Part shown: positions 53,901 to 64,000 of the stretch, piece after piece
Position numbering within the stretch: position 1 is the first letter of the stretch
How the letters are laid out: the number at the start of each line of letters is the position of its first letter
NCBI GenBank assembly: GCA_023091665.1
Contig: JALJCQ010000013.1
Span: 2,108,001-2,172,000, forward strand
Reading direction: 5' to 3'
DNA: 64,000 nucleotides
DNA from: Pythium myriotylum
Taxonomy: Eukaryota > Oomycota > Peronosporomycetes > Pythiales > Pythiaceae
The notes under the pieces: model-generated
The model's database searches: none
What the model was told of the DNA's origin: nothing
Seen by the model: the letters and a program-made list of their open reading frames with translations, nothing else
Program-made: the position numbers and the translations under genes

Positions 53901-56900
53901 ATGTGTACGACTACTTCGTGGATATCGAACAAGCACGATTCCGTCCATGGAACGAGATCGTTCCCAAGTTTCAGTACAACGCGTCTATGCCGTATTTCAA
54001 GATGATTGTGCCAACACCAGACACAGTGCGTTTTACCTTTATTCTTCGAGTTCTCACGGGCGCAAAGACTCCAGTTTACGTAACTGGTGTGACTGGAACA
54101 GGTAAGACAGTCATCATTCAGGATCTATTGAGAGAGCTGCAAGAGGGCCCGAGGTCTGAGGCAACAGATAGCGATGAAAGTTCAGCACCGCCGCCTGGCT
54201 CCAAGTTCATGGCGATGCTAATCAATTTCTCAGCCCAAACAGCATCCTTGGTCACGCAGCTTACAATCGAGAACAAGCTTGAGAAGAAACGCAAGAATCT
54301 CTTAGGCCCCGTCGCCGGCAAACGCATGCTCATTTTTGTCGATGATGTGAACCTGCCAGCGGTCGAAGAGTATGGAGCTCAGGCTCCAATCGAACTGTTA
54401 CGACAATTCTTGGATTTTGGAGGCTTCTACGACCGTGACAAACTGTTTTGGAAAGAGATCGCAGATACTATGTTGCTTGTGGCGGCTGCACCTGCTGGTG
54501 GTGGGCGGTCACACTGTACTCCTCGTTTTGTGCGGCATTTCCATGTTCTTAGCATGTATCCAGCGGGTGAGGCATCGCTCAAACTCATCTTCTCATCTAT
54601 TCTAGGAGGTTTCTTGGAAAAGTTTTCGCCTGCGGTTAAGGCTTTACGAGATGGCGTTATCTCTGCCGTCATTGAGATTTACAATCGTGTAACCCTTGAA
54701 CTTTTACCAACACCAAGCAAGTTTCACTACACTTTCAACCTCCGCGACGTATCCAAGGTCTTTCAGGGCGTCCTGATGATAACGCCGTCAAAATGTCCAG
54801 ACCCGGATCATTTGAATCGACTTTGGGTTCACGAGGCTTCACGGGTATTTCAAGATCGCTTGAACAACCCTCCTGACCAACAGTGGTTCGAGGAATTGGT
54901 CTGCTCGCTGCTAGCACGATTCTTCAATTGTAATTGGCAGAGAGAAGTGCTCTTCCACTCACCGTGCCCTCTCACGTTCGGCGATTTCTTCAAGCCTGGT
55001 AGCCCTTCTCCACTGTACGAGTACTGTAGCGATATCGTGAAGGTCACCAAAATTATGGACAACTTCCTTGAAAACTACAACGTAAGCTTCTCGAACAAGA
55101 TGAACTTAGTCTTCTTTAGAGATGCTGTAAGTCACCTCGCAAGACTGTCTCGTATATTGCGCCAGCCACGTGGTAACGCAATGCTCATTGGAGTCGGTGG
55201 AAGTGGAAAACAGTCATTGGCGCGTTTAGCAGCTTTCATGGTCGAAGCCAAGTGCATGCAAATCGAGATAACTCGTGGCTACGGAACCAACGAGTTCCAC
55301 GAGGACCTGAAGAAGCTGATGATTTCTGCTGGCGTGGGTGGTGTATCGACAGTTTTTTTGTTCAGTGACAGCCAGATTGTCGAGGAAGGCTTCCTTGAAG
55401 ACATAAACAATGTTCTGAACAGTGGCGAAGTTCCCAATCTCTTTCCGCAAGATGAAATGGATCGGATTGTTAACGACATGCGACCCGTTCTGAAGAGTAT
55501 GGAATTGCCGGAGACTCGCGACAACTGTGTTTCAGTCTTCATTGATAGAGTTCGTAACTACCTACACATTGTCCTTGCAATGTCACCGGTCGGTTCAGCC
55601 CTTCGAGTGCGTTGCCGTGCGTTTCCGTCCCTGATAAACTGTTGCACGATCGATTGGTACATGAACTGGCCCCCTGAAGCCCTCCAATCGGTTGCAGACC
55701 GTTTGCTTGCAAGTGTGGCTTTGCCGTCCGAGCAAGTCCGGTCGTCTTTGGTTCAGATGTGTTCTATTGTACACACCTCATCCAACGATTTTGGCGAACA
55801 GTTCCTTGCACAGCTTCAGCGCCATGTGTACACTACACCTAAGAGCTATTTGGATTTGATCGGATTGTACATCAAGATGCTCCAAGAAAAAAGGGCAGTA
55901 ATCCAAACGGTTAAGACTCGAATGGAGGTTGGAGTTAAGAAACTCGAAGAGACCAATGGAATTGTCGATTCGCTGAAGAACGAGCTTATCCTCCTGCAAC
56001 CAACTCTTCAGAAGAAATCGATAGAAGCTGAGGAGCTGCTGAAGCGTGTGTCGGTTGATCAGAAAGCTGCAGCTATTGTGCGCGAACGCGTCGCGCAGGA
56101 CGAGGCTGTTGTTGCGAAGCAAGCCGAAGAAGTATCAACTGTTCAAGCAGACGCACAAAAGGATCTTGATGTCGCGATGCCAGCGTTAAATAATGCCGTG
56201 AAGGCGCTGGATAGTTTGTCGAAAAGTGACATCACTGAAGTAAAATCGTTTGCAAAGCCTCCAGCTGCGGTGGAAGCTGTCATGAACGCCGTTTGCCTAC
56301 TTTTAAACGAGAAGCAAAACTGGGATTCAGCGAAGAAAGTCCTAAGTGACGTAACTTTCCTTGACCGGTTAAAGGCTTACGACAAGGACAACATTCCACC
56401 AGCCATACTAAAAAAGTTAGCTACTGTGGTTGCCGATCCAGGAATGGCAGTAGATGTCGTAGCTAAAGTTTCCAAGGCCGCTACATCGTTGTGTATGTGG
56501 GTCCACGCGATGGACGTGTACTCCAAAGTTGCGAAAGAAGTTGGACCGAAGCGTGAAAACTTGGAGAGAATGAACAAAATTCTGGCAGAAGCAAATGCCG
56601 TTTTGCAGCAGAAAAGAGATGAATTGCGCGCCGTGAATGAGAATGTTGCTAAGCTCGAGAAGCAATGCAAGGACACATTGGACGAGAAAGACCAGTTGGC
56701 AAAGGATGCAGCAACCACGGAGAAACGCCTAGAGCGTGCCGAAAAGCTCATTTCAGGTCTCAGTGTAGAAGGTGCGCGTTGGAAAGAGAGCGTTGCCTTC
56801 CTCACGCTTTCGATATTGAACTTGATTGGAGACATCTTTCTTGCGTCGGCTTGTATCTCGTATTACGGTCCATTCACGGGTTCATTTCGTCAGCGCATCA

Positions 56901-59900
56901 TCGACAAATGGGTACAAAGCACCCAGGAGCTGCATATTCCTTGCTCTGCATCGTACAGTCTCTCTATCACCCTGGGTAGCCCTGTTGAAATTCGCGAATG
57001 GCAATTGAATGGCCTCCCAAGTGATTCAACCTCTACAGATAATGCTATCTTAGTCACTCGCGGTGAGCGCTGGCCTCTTATGATCGATCCTCAAGGGCAA
57101 GCTAATAAATGGATAAAAAAATCGAACGGATCAACTCGGCTGGACACAACGAAAATGACAAACGCGAACCTGCTACGATCTCTCGAGTCATGCATTCGGA
57201 ACGGTAAAGCGCTGCTCATTGAAGACATTGACGAGACACTAGAACCTGCTCTTGAGCCTGTTCTCCAGAAGGCGATTTTCAAACAGGGTGGGCGTCTACT
57301 CATTCGACTAGGAGATTCAGACGTGGATTATGACCCGTCGTTCAAGCTGTTTCTCACAACGAAATTGCCAAACCCTCACTACTTGCCAGAGGTTTACATC
57401 AAAGTGACGGTAATTAACTTCACTGTGACGATGGATGGACTGGAAGACCAACTCCTTGGTGACGTTGTTCGCCACGAGCGGCCAGATATCGAAGAGAAGA
57501 AAAACCGTTTGGTTATTACAATGGCCCAAGACCGCAAGCAGCTTAAAGAAATCGAGGATCGAATTTTGAAGCAACTCTCCGAGTCTACTGGAAATGTACT
57601 AGATGACCAAGATCTCATCGATACTTTGCAATCCTCGAATGCTACTTCGAAGGTGATTAAAGAACGCGTGCTTGAATCGGAAACAACAGAACTGGAGATC
57701 AATCGCGCACGAGAAGAATATCGGCCGGTTGCAACTCGAGGCTCAATCATTTACTTTGTGGTGGCCAACTTGGCTTTGATTGACCCTATGTACCAATACT
57801 CGTTACCTTTTTTTCAGCGCCTCTTCAATATCTGCTTCGACGAAGCTCCCAAATCTGACAAGCTTGCACAGCGGTTAGATAACCTCATCCGCTACCTTAC
57901 CCGATACATTTACGTGAATATCTGCCGCGGACTGTTTGAAGTGCACAAGGTGCTCTTCTCGATGCTGATATGTTGCAAAATCATGATGCACGCGGGTAAG
58001 ATCTCCCCGCAAGAGTGGTCCCTCTACTTAAGAGGTGCGCCGAGCGGCTCAGGAAATGCAGGCGCCACAAATCCTTTGCCCGATCGCATCACTGAGACCC
58101 AATGGAATCTTCTCCAAGAGTTAGAGCACTTGGTGACGTCGCATTCGCCTGAAGGTGGTGATGCGGTGCTTGGATTTCGAAATGTGTGTTTGTCGATCGA
58201 GCAGCATGCCAACGAGTGGTTTGCGTGGCTCTCGAGTTCTTCTTTCTTGTCCACGCCATGCCCAGCGCCGTACGAGACTTCACTGTCCTCTTTTCAGAAA
58301 GTTCTCTTGCTTAAAGGACTTGCTGAAGAAAAGGTTCTCCACGGTGTGCTTAAGATGATATCAACGGAAATGGGCCCAGATTTTGGTAAAATCGCGCCGA
58401 CATCAATGGAGGAGATTTACAATGATACGGACCGCAAGACACCCTGCATTTTCGTTCTGTCGGCAGGTGCAGACCCGACAGGCATGCTTCTTCGCTTCGC
58501 AAAAGAGATGGTGTTCATTGATCGACTTCACCTTATCTCGCTGGGCCAAGGACAAGGCCCGCGCGCAGAGAAGCTTATTGAGGCGAGCCAAGTTTCTGGC
58601 GACTGGGTTTTGCTCCAGAACTGCCACCTTGCGAAATCATGGATGCCTAGACTCGAACGGATTGTTGAAGAACTCTCGCAGCGTTCTGACGATCAGTGCG
58701 CTGGAACGTTTCGGCTTTTCTTGACAAGCTTCCCGGCAGCGTACTTCCCTGTCACAGTACTTCAGAACGGTATCAAACTCACGAACGAGCCTCCAAAGGG
58801 AATTCGTGCCAATCTTGTCCGCTCGTTCACAACGCTTGTCACAGAGGACCAGCTTAACGCGTTCTCAAGCCTGGGCTACTTTGATGATGGCACAGATAAG
58901 GACACGGCATGGCGCAAATTACTCACGGGGCTCACTTTCTTTCACGCCGTCGTCCAGGAACGTCGCAAGTTTGGCCCACTAGGCTGGAATATCCGGTATG
59001 AATTCAATGACACGGACTTGGAGACTTCCTTGGCGAGTTTGAAGAAGTTTTTGGAAGAACAACCATTCGTTCCGTGGGATGCTCTTCGCTACGTCACCGG
59101 TCAAATCAACTATGGAGGCCGCGTGACCGACGACTGGGACCGGCGTTGTCTTCTAAGCATTCTCGGCAACTACTACACTCCGAATGTGTTGACAGATGGA
59201 TACGCTTTCTCCCAGAGTGGTACATATCGAGTGCCGGACACACTAAATGTTCACTCCAAAGTGCTTACCTACCTCAATGATCTTCCGTTGCTCGATAACC
59301 CTGAACTGTTCGGCATGCACGAAAATGCCAATGTGACGTACGAGCGCAACGAAAGCATGAACATGACGCGAATCATTCTGAGTCTCGAGCCTCGGGATAG
59401 TGGTGGTAGTGGCGGAAAGTCGAATGATCAGAGGGTGCTGGAGCTGGCATCATCGATCCAGGACAGCCTCCCACCAAACCTCTCTGTTGACGAGGCTGGG
59501 CCGACAACATTCAAGACAAGGGAGGTAGCGGGCACTGTCGTCATGGACTCACTTGCGACGGTACTCAGCCAAGAGCTCGTCAAGTTCAACACACTACTCA
59601 ACCGCATGCGCGCCTCGCTCGTCGACGTGCAGCGAGCCATCAATGGCCTCATCGTCATGTCCTCAGACCTAGACAATATGTACACGGCATTTCTAAACGG
59701 TAAGCTACCGAAGATCTGGGCGACCGTGAGCTTCGCATCGTTGCGTCCACTCGGATCGTGGGTCAAAGATCTGCTAGAGCGTGTGGTGTTCTTTCGAACG
59801 TGGCTAGTATACGGCGAGCCCGTTGTATTCGATCTCCACGTCTTCTTCTTTCCGCAGGGTTTCATGACGGGGACGCTCCAGAACTTTGCGCGCAAGTACC

Positions 59901-60292
59901 AGGTCGCGATCGATTCTCTAGCGTTCACGTTCACAGTCCTGGACGTCGAGAGTGGCGACGAACTCCACGAGAGCCCGTCAGACGGTATCTACGTGGACGG
60001 CCTCTGGGTTGAAGGCGCACGGTGGTCGCGGTCGCGTGGTCAGCTCGTGGACGCGACGCCGGGAGAGATGTTCTCCCCCATGAATCTCATCCACTTTCTC
60101 CCCGCAGCCAACGTCGAGCGTGACAAGGCGCAGTACCCGTGTCCCGTGTACAAGACGTCGGTGCGGCAGGGCACGCTGTCGACTACAGGCATCTCGACCA
60201 ATTTCGTCATTGCCGTCTACCTGCCCACAGACCGGCACCCGGACTACTGGGTCATGAACGGCACGGCCTTCCTGCTCAACCTCGACACGTAG
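47942..60292 (+). CDS. Axonemal inner-arm dynein heavy chain (DNAH3/7/12 type), two exons
   Basis: A microtubule motor heavy chain of about 4098 residues. Exon 47942-48250 joins exon 48305-60292, an uninterrupted 12-kb frame. The large frame has no ATG near its 5' end and begins after an AG at 48304; the GTACGTAG donor at 48251 links it in phase to the first exon. P-loops: AAA1 GPAGTGKT near 1409, AAA2 GPSGAGKT near 1689, AAA3 GVTGTGKT near 2031, AAA4 GVGGSGKQ near 2399. AAA1 also has CLDEFNR. The stalk coiled coils and microtubule-binding tip lie at about 2630-2930. The C-terminus (YPCPVYKTSVRQGTLSTTG) and length match single-headed inner-arm chains. With DRC5 this indicates motile flagella. 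Confidence 0.95.
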
Positions 60293-60555
60293 CATGCAAA
60301 GCAAGCCCAACAGTGGCGATGGAGGTTTTGGCGTTCAAAAAAAATATACTACCGATCCAACAAACACAATTTCCTCTTTGTCTCTTTCCTCGTTTCTTGG
60401 TCTTGCTTTCGTTCTTCGTTGGTAATCTCGTTGCCGCGTCTTCCGTCGGAACTCGCATTCGCATTTTCGTTCTCGGCGTCCGCTTCGTCGCCCGTTTTGT
60501 CGATTGGCCGAGTCTGCCGCCCTCTACGCAGCCCCGGCACGTCGAGGACCTCGGC

Positions 60556-61474
60556 TTATAATCCGTTCGACATGAAGGACTCCCGCGAGGGCATGTACGA
60601 GTCCCGCGAGGGCGATATGTAGACAGAGTCGCGCGGCATGTGCAGCGCGGCGATCGACTCGCGGCCGTTCGAGTCGTTGCTGTACGCGCGGTCCGTGCGC
60701 TTGCTCTTGCGCTTGTACACGACCGTATCCTTGTCTATTCTAATGCCCCACTGGAACTCGTCAGCCTTGGTCACGACGTCCATAAACTCATTGAGCTTGG
60801 CGATGCGGTCGAGAATGAGCTGGTCCGAGAAGAACCCGGTGAGCGACTGGGTCTGCAGCTCCGGGATCTGGTGCTCCGTGTTCGGGTTCTTAGCTTTGAG
60901 CGTGGCCGCGAGGTTCCTACACGAGAGGGAAAGAAGTGGGCATCGGTTAGATCCTCGTCGATCTCGCTCTAGAGCAGAGCCGTCACTCACAGGAATGTGC
61001 TGTAGCGATGCCAGAGCACGAGCGTGCCGCGGATGTCGGTCTCGATCTGGAGCTTGTACTCGACGTACTGGCGTCCCTGTTTGGTTTTGATGCGGCTGTT
61101 CGCAAGCGCGCGATGAGCGAGCGGTTCCAAAGGCGATCGTCCTCGCGCAAGGGTGCCTACCTGTCGACGATGCGCGCCGTGATGAGCGAGATCTCGCGCA
61201 TCTGGTTGATCTTGGACTGGAACGAGTCGAGCGTTTGCCGCAGCTGCGCGTGCTCGCGGCGCAGGTCCGGGTTGGCGGTCTGGAGCGCCTTGCTGAGGAT
61301 GGACTGGCGCAGCTTCTCGTTCTCTTCCTCGAGCGCGCGGTTCTTCTCGGCCATGGTCGCGTGCTGCGAGCGGTAGATCTCGAGCGCCTCCTCGGCGTTC
61401 GAGACCTTGCGCTGCGCGTCCGCGAGCACCTGCTCGGTTCGCCTCGACGGAGACATGGAGCCCATCGTGGTCAT
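60556..61474 (-). CDS. Coiled-coil and PX (phox) domain protein, three exons
   Basis: Exons 61474-61161, 61095-60991 and 60916-60556 give 259 residues. Residues about 10-90 form a coiled coil (VLADAQRKVSNAEEALEIYR, KNRALEEENEKLRQSIL). A PX domain follows, from about 100 to 220 (SRIKTKQGRQYVEYKLQIET, LWHRYSTFLNLAATLKAK, LTGFFSDQLILDRIAKLNEF). PX domains bind phosphoinositides, usually PI3P on endosomes, so an endosomal sorting or signalling role is likely. The short variable tail repeats an SRD/SRE-containing motif, reflected in a 15-bp near-perfect DNA direct repeat at 60578-60613. It is convergent with the dynein gene, 263 bp apart. Confidence 0.85.
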
Positions 61475-61857
61475 GGAGCGATCGGGTCGGGGCTGGGGTG
61501 CTAGTCCTCACGGGCGCTCGCCGACTGTCGACGTCGCAGGGGCCTCGGCTTGGCCCGTGGCTTCTCTTCCTCCTACTCGCTCCCCTGGCGTGTGCTGCTT
61601 CCAGGCAGTCAGTGGGCGGCGCCCTCGACGCCCATTGGCGGAAAAGCCGTCGCGGGCGACGAAAACGAATTGGCACCATCAGGTTCCAGAGGTTCGGGCC
61701 CCCTCGACGATCTGACACAGCGCGTTGGTTCAGACTCGAGAACAAAAAACAGCAGGACCCGAGGGAGGGGGAGACCTCCTCACGGGCTCGAAACGGCCAC
61801 GACGGCGTGGACGATGGCCGCTCGGGTCGAGCGAGGGGCACCGGAGCCTCTCAGAGG

Positions 61858-61879
61858 GGCAGAGAGAGAGAGAGAGAGA
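61858..61879. repeat. (AG)n dinucleotide microsatellite
   Basis: About ten AG units in the spacer upstream of the ferric reductase gene, read directly from sequence. Confidence 0.8.
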
Positions 61880-62296
61880 TAAGGAGCCGCATGCTCGGAG
61901 GACGCCCGCGTCCGAGGAGAGGCCCGCGAGCAGCGAGCGAGCGAGGGGGCGCGATGGCGCGATGGCGTGCCGTTCTAGAAGCCGCCGCGAGAGCTCGAAG
62001 AGACAGCGTGGGCGTGGCGCGCCGACGTCAGCGCGCACTGTCTGCGCCGGTCTCCGTCTCCGAAAGAAACAAACGATCCTGTCGTGCGGTTGTGAGGACG
62101 GGCGCGCGGGATTGCTCACTCACTGGACATTTGACAGCGCCTCCGCTTGCGGCATCGCAGGCAGCGCGGACGCATCCACCGCATTCACTCGCTCGCGAGC
62201 CGCGAGCGTCATCTCCCGCCCAGGAGCTGATGTTGACGAGGGCAGCCTCCGACTTGTCTGATCTGGTTGGACAAATTTAGGAAAGAGAGACTGGCG

Positions 62297-62306
62297 ATTG
62301 GCCAAT
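62297..62306. promoter_or_regulatory. Palindromic CCAAT pair upstream of the ferric reductase gene
   Basis: ATTGGCCAAT is a perfect palindrome with a CCAAT box on each strand, 68 bp before the ATG at 62375. Likely promoter element by position and motif. Confidence 0.4.
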
Positions 62307-62374
62307 TTAAGACGAGCCCATGTGAAGTGCCAGCTTGAAGAGCCGAGAAACGCAGTGATCATTGGTGCGGCGCC

Positions 62375-64000
62375 ATGGCCGCAGGCACCGACGACTTCGA
62401 GATGATCCGCGTGCAGAGGAAGCGAGCGCCGATGGCCGATGTCGGCGGAGACGAAGCGAGCGGAGACGCGCGCCTCGGCGGACCGTCGCACGCTATCGAC
62501 GCGGCCGAGTCCAGTGGGGACGACGGCGACGAGAAGGAGAAGCGCGCGCGCGGGACGTTCGCGAGTACGACGGCGCACAACCGACGCTCCATCGGATCCG
62601 TCATGTCGTCGCAGCTTGTCGTGGCGGCCGGCGTTCTCTGGTGTGCGGTCGCGGGTGTGATGCTCTTCAAGTGGCTCTGGTTTTACAAAGCCGTCGCTCT
62701 GCCGCTGGATAAGTGGCTGGGCCCGAAGTTGCGCCAAGAGGGAATGGCGCTTCTTGTTATCGTCGTGATTATTCTGCCATTTGTTGTCAGTGGACTAGTC
62801 TACTACGCCTTTCGCCCAGAATCACTGCGTACGAATCCGTCTGAGAAGGTTGTGATCGTACAAAAATTTCGCTCGTGGACCCGGAGCTTTGCCGGTGGGC
62901 GACTGGATTCAACTGATGTAGCAGTGCTGTTGGTGTTCACGTTGGTCCAAGTGTACACGCTCATCGGTAAGCTTTTCATCGATGAGTACAACGGCAAGAT
63001 TGCGAAGGACGGATACATCAACCGTGGAGGACGTGCATTGGGCATGAATGGACTGTATGCTGTGGTACGAACCTTGTTCAAATCCTGATACGATCGGTAG
63101 CGCTGATATGAGTCTGTTGCGCTGCAGTTGATCTCGATTGTGCTAGTGTCAAGAAAATCGTTTGTTCACGAGTTTTTGAACTTGTCGAGTGAACGTGCAG
63201 CCAAGTACCACACGTGGTGCGGCAACTTCGGAGCAATCTCGCTGGCGGTTCATGGTATTATCTACATCTACTGCTGGTATCGGGACGGCAAACTTGCGGA
63301 ATCGCTCATTCCTTGCTTCGACTGTGAAGTTAAGCAAGCGTACAAGTCCCTGCGAAATTTCTCCGGCCTGTTTGCTCAGCTTGTGCTGATGGCGGTGGCA
63401 CTGGCCTCACTGGAGCAGGTCCGGCGTCGCCACTTTCGACGATTCACTTTCGTGCACTGCCTCAACGTCTTGTTTGTGGTAGCGACGTGCGTCCATTATT
63501 ACCCAGCAGTGTTCTGGTTTGTAGCTCCGATGCTCGTATACGTCATGCATCGGGTGCTCTCTGTGTTTACTCGGTGTCGAAGTAGCGTTGTGAGTGCTCG
63601 TGCACTGGACGACGCGATTATTCAGCTTCAGCTTCGACGTGATGGAGTGGGGCTTGGCCGCCAGGACTTCCTACCTGGCCAGTACGTCTACATCAAGGTT
63701 GACGAGATTAGCAAGAACGAGTGGCATCCCATTTCGATCAGCTCGAGTCCGTATCGGGATCGAACAACTCTGTCACTTGACATCAAGGTGCAAGGCCCAT
63801 TTACTGCGCGACTTTTGCAACTGGTTCGACACGGGTCGCTATCGACGGTGCAAGTTGATGGGTATTATGGCACCGGTATCGAGGTACGCGGCACACGATG
63901 GATTTCTCGTCATTGTGCGGACCTAACATTCGTGTCATGCAGATTGCAGATACTATGGTGCTAGTTGCTGGCGGAAGCGGCATGACGCCGTTTCTGTCGC
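62375..64000 (+). CDS. Ferric reductase / NADPH oxidase-like transmembrane protein, partial (3' end outside window)
   Basis: Exons 62375-63064, 63128-63883 and 63943 onward; at least 501 residues before the window ends. A charged cytosolic head (about 85 residues) is followed by membrane helices (VVAAGVLWCAVAGVMLF, GMALLVIVVIILPFVVSGLV, VAVLLVFTLVQVYTLIG). Two haem-ligating histidine pairs fit the ferric reductase domain: His-x13-His in YHTWCGNFGAISLAVHG and His-x12-His in VHCLNVLFVVATCVHYY. The FAD site is HPISISSSP and the NAD(P)H loop begins VAGGSGMTPFLS at the edge. The protein moves electrons from NADPH across the membrane to ferric iron or oxygen. HPISISSSP looks closer to plant FRO and fungal FRE than to animal NOX, but EF-hands or later parts cannot be seen. 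Confidence 0.9.

Larger units (their letters stand above)
61475..62374. other. GC-rich divergent spacer between PX protein and ferric reductase genes
   Basis: 900 bp, GC-rich, with long but overlapping open frames on both strands (plus 61498-62280; minus 61730-62119 and 62120-62737). These are Arg/Ser/Gly-rich, start at non-ATG codons or lack conservation signs, and are judged chance frames. It holds an (AG)n tract and a palindromic CCAAT pair. Confidence 0.55.

Noticed and set aside
61498..62280. 260-codon plus-strand open frame with a signal-peptide-like beginning
   Set aside because: It opens at GTG, is Arg/Gly/Ser-rich, crosses the (AG)n tract and overlaps similar-length frames on the other strand; typical of GC-rich non-coding sequence.
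61730..62737. Minus-strand frames of 129 and 205 codons
   Set aside because: They overlap the ferric reductase first exon and its promoter, are low-complexity and show no motif.

Overview
The window looks like nuclear DNA of a flagellated stramenopile, most probably an oomycete (water mould). The genes are eukaryotic and compact. Introns are short (mostly 45-75 nt) with GT-AG ends, and several products point to a zoospore-forming heterokont: an SPX-SLC13 transporter, a Pin1-type parvulin without a WW domain, an axonemal inner-arm dynein heavy chain and the nexin-dynein regulatory complex subunit DRC5. No bacterial, organellar or viral segment was seen, and no tRNA, rRNA or CRISPR array was recognised. 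The lineage is inferred from gene style and content only.

Layout from left to right, with strand: partial unknown protein (-), ARL1 (-), INTS3 (-), giant HECT ubiquitin ligase (+), LRR protein (-), SPX-SLC13 transporter (+), VPS52 (-), PSMB5 (+), CUE/CCCH/SMR protein (-), FKBP12 (+), DRC5 (+), TSEN34 (-), PEX16 (+), ubiquitin-specific protease (-), unknown (+), unknown (+), COQ8 kinase (-), Pin1 (+), MBOAT acyltransferase A (-), MBOAT acyltransferase B (+), secreted Sushi protein (-), Maf pyrophosphatase (-), dynein heavy chain (+), PX protein (-), and a partial ferric reductase/NADPH oxidase-like protein (+) cut by the right edge. Strand alternates almost gene by gene. This gives ten head-to-head pairs, most with 150-290 bp between start codons, and tail-to-tail pairs as little as 4 bp apart. 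Exon joins were worked out by hand from frame, splice sites and family conservation; nearly all spliced frames close exactly.

Functionally this is housekeeping DNA rather than an accessory island. Themes that recur are the ubiquitin-proteasome system (HECT E3, USP, PSMB5), membrane traffic (ARL1, VPS52 and the PX protein, all endosome/Golgi related), RNA processing (INTS3, TSEN34, the CCCH/SMR protein), motile cilia (DRC5, dynein), lipid metabolism and organelles (two LPLATs, PEX16, COQ8) and two prolyl isomerases. The points most worth a second look are an AT-AC intron with minor-spliceosome signals in FKBP12, a GC-AG intron in Pin1, a perfect 12-bp hairpin just before the start codon of the USP gene, a head-to-head MBOAT duplicate pair with unequal intron content, a tiny secreted Sushi protein, and a CCDC43-like/CUE/CCCH/SMR domain combination. 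No clearly new multi-gene system was found.
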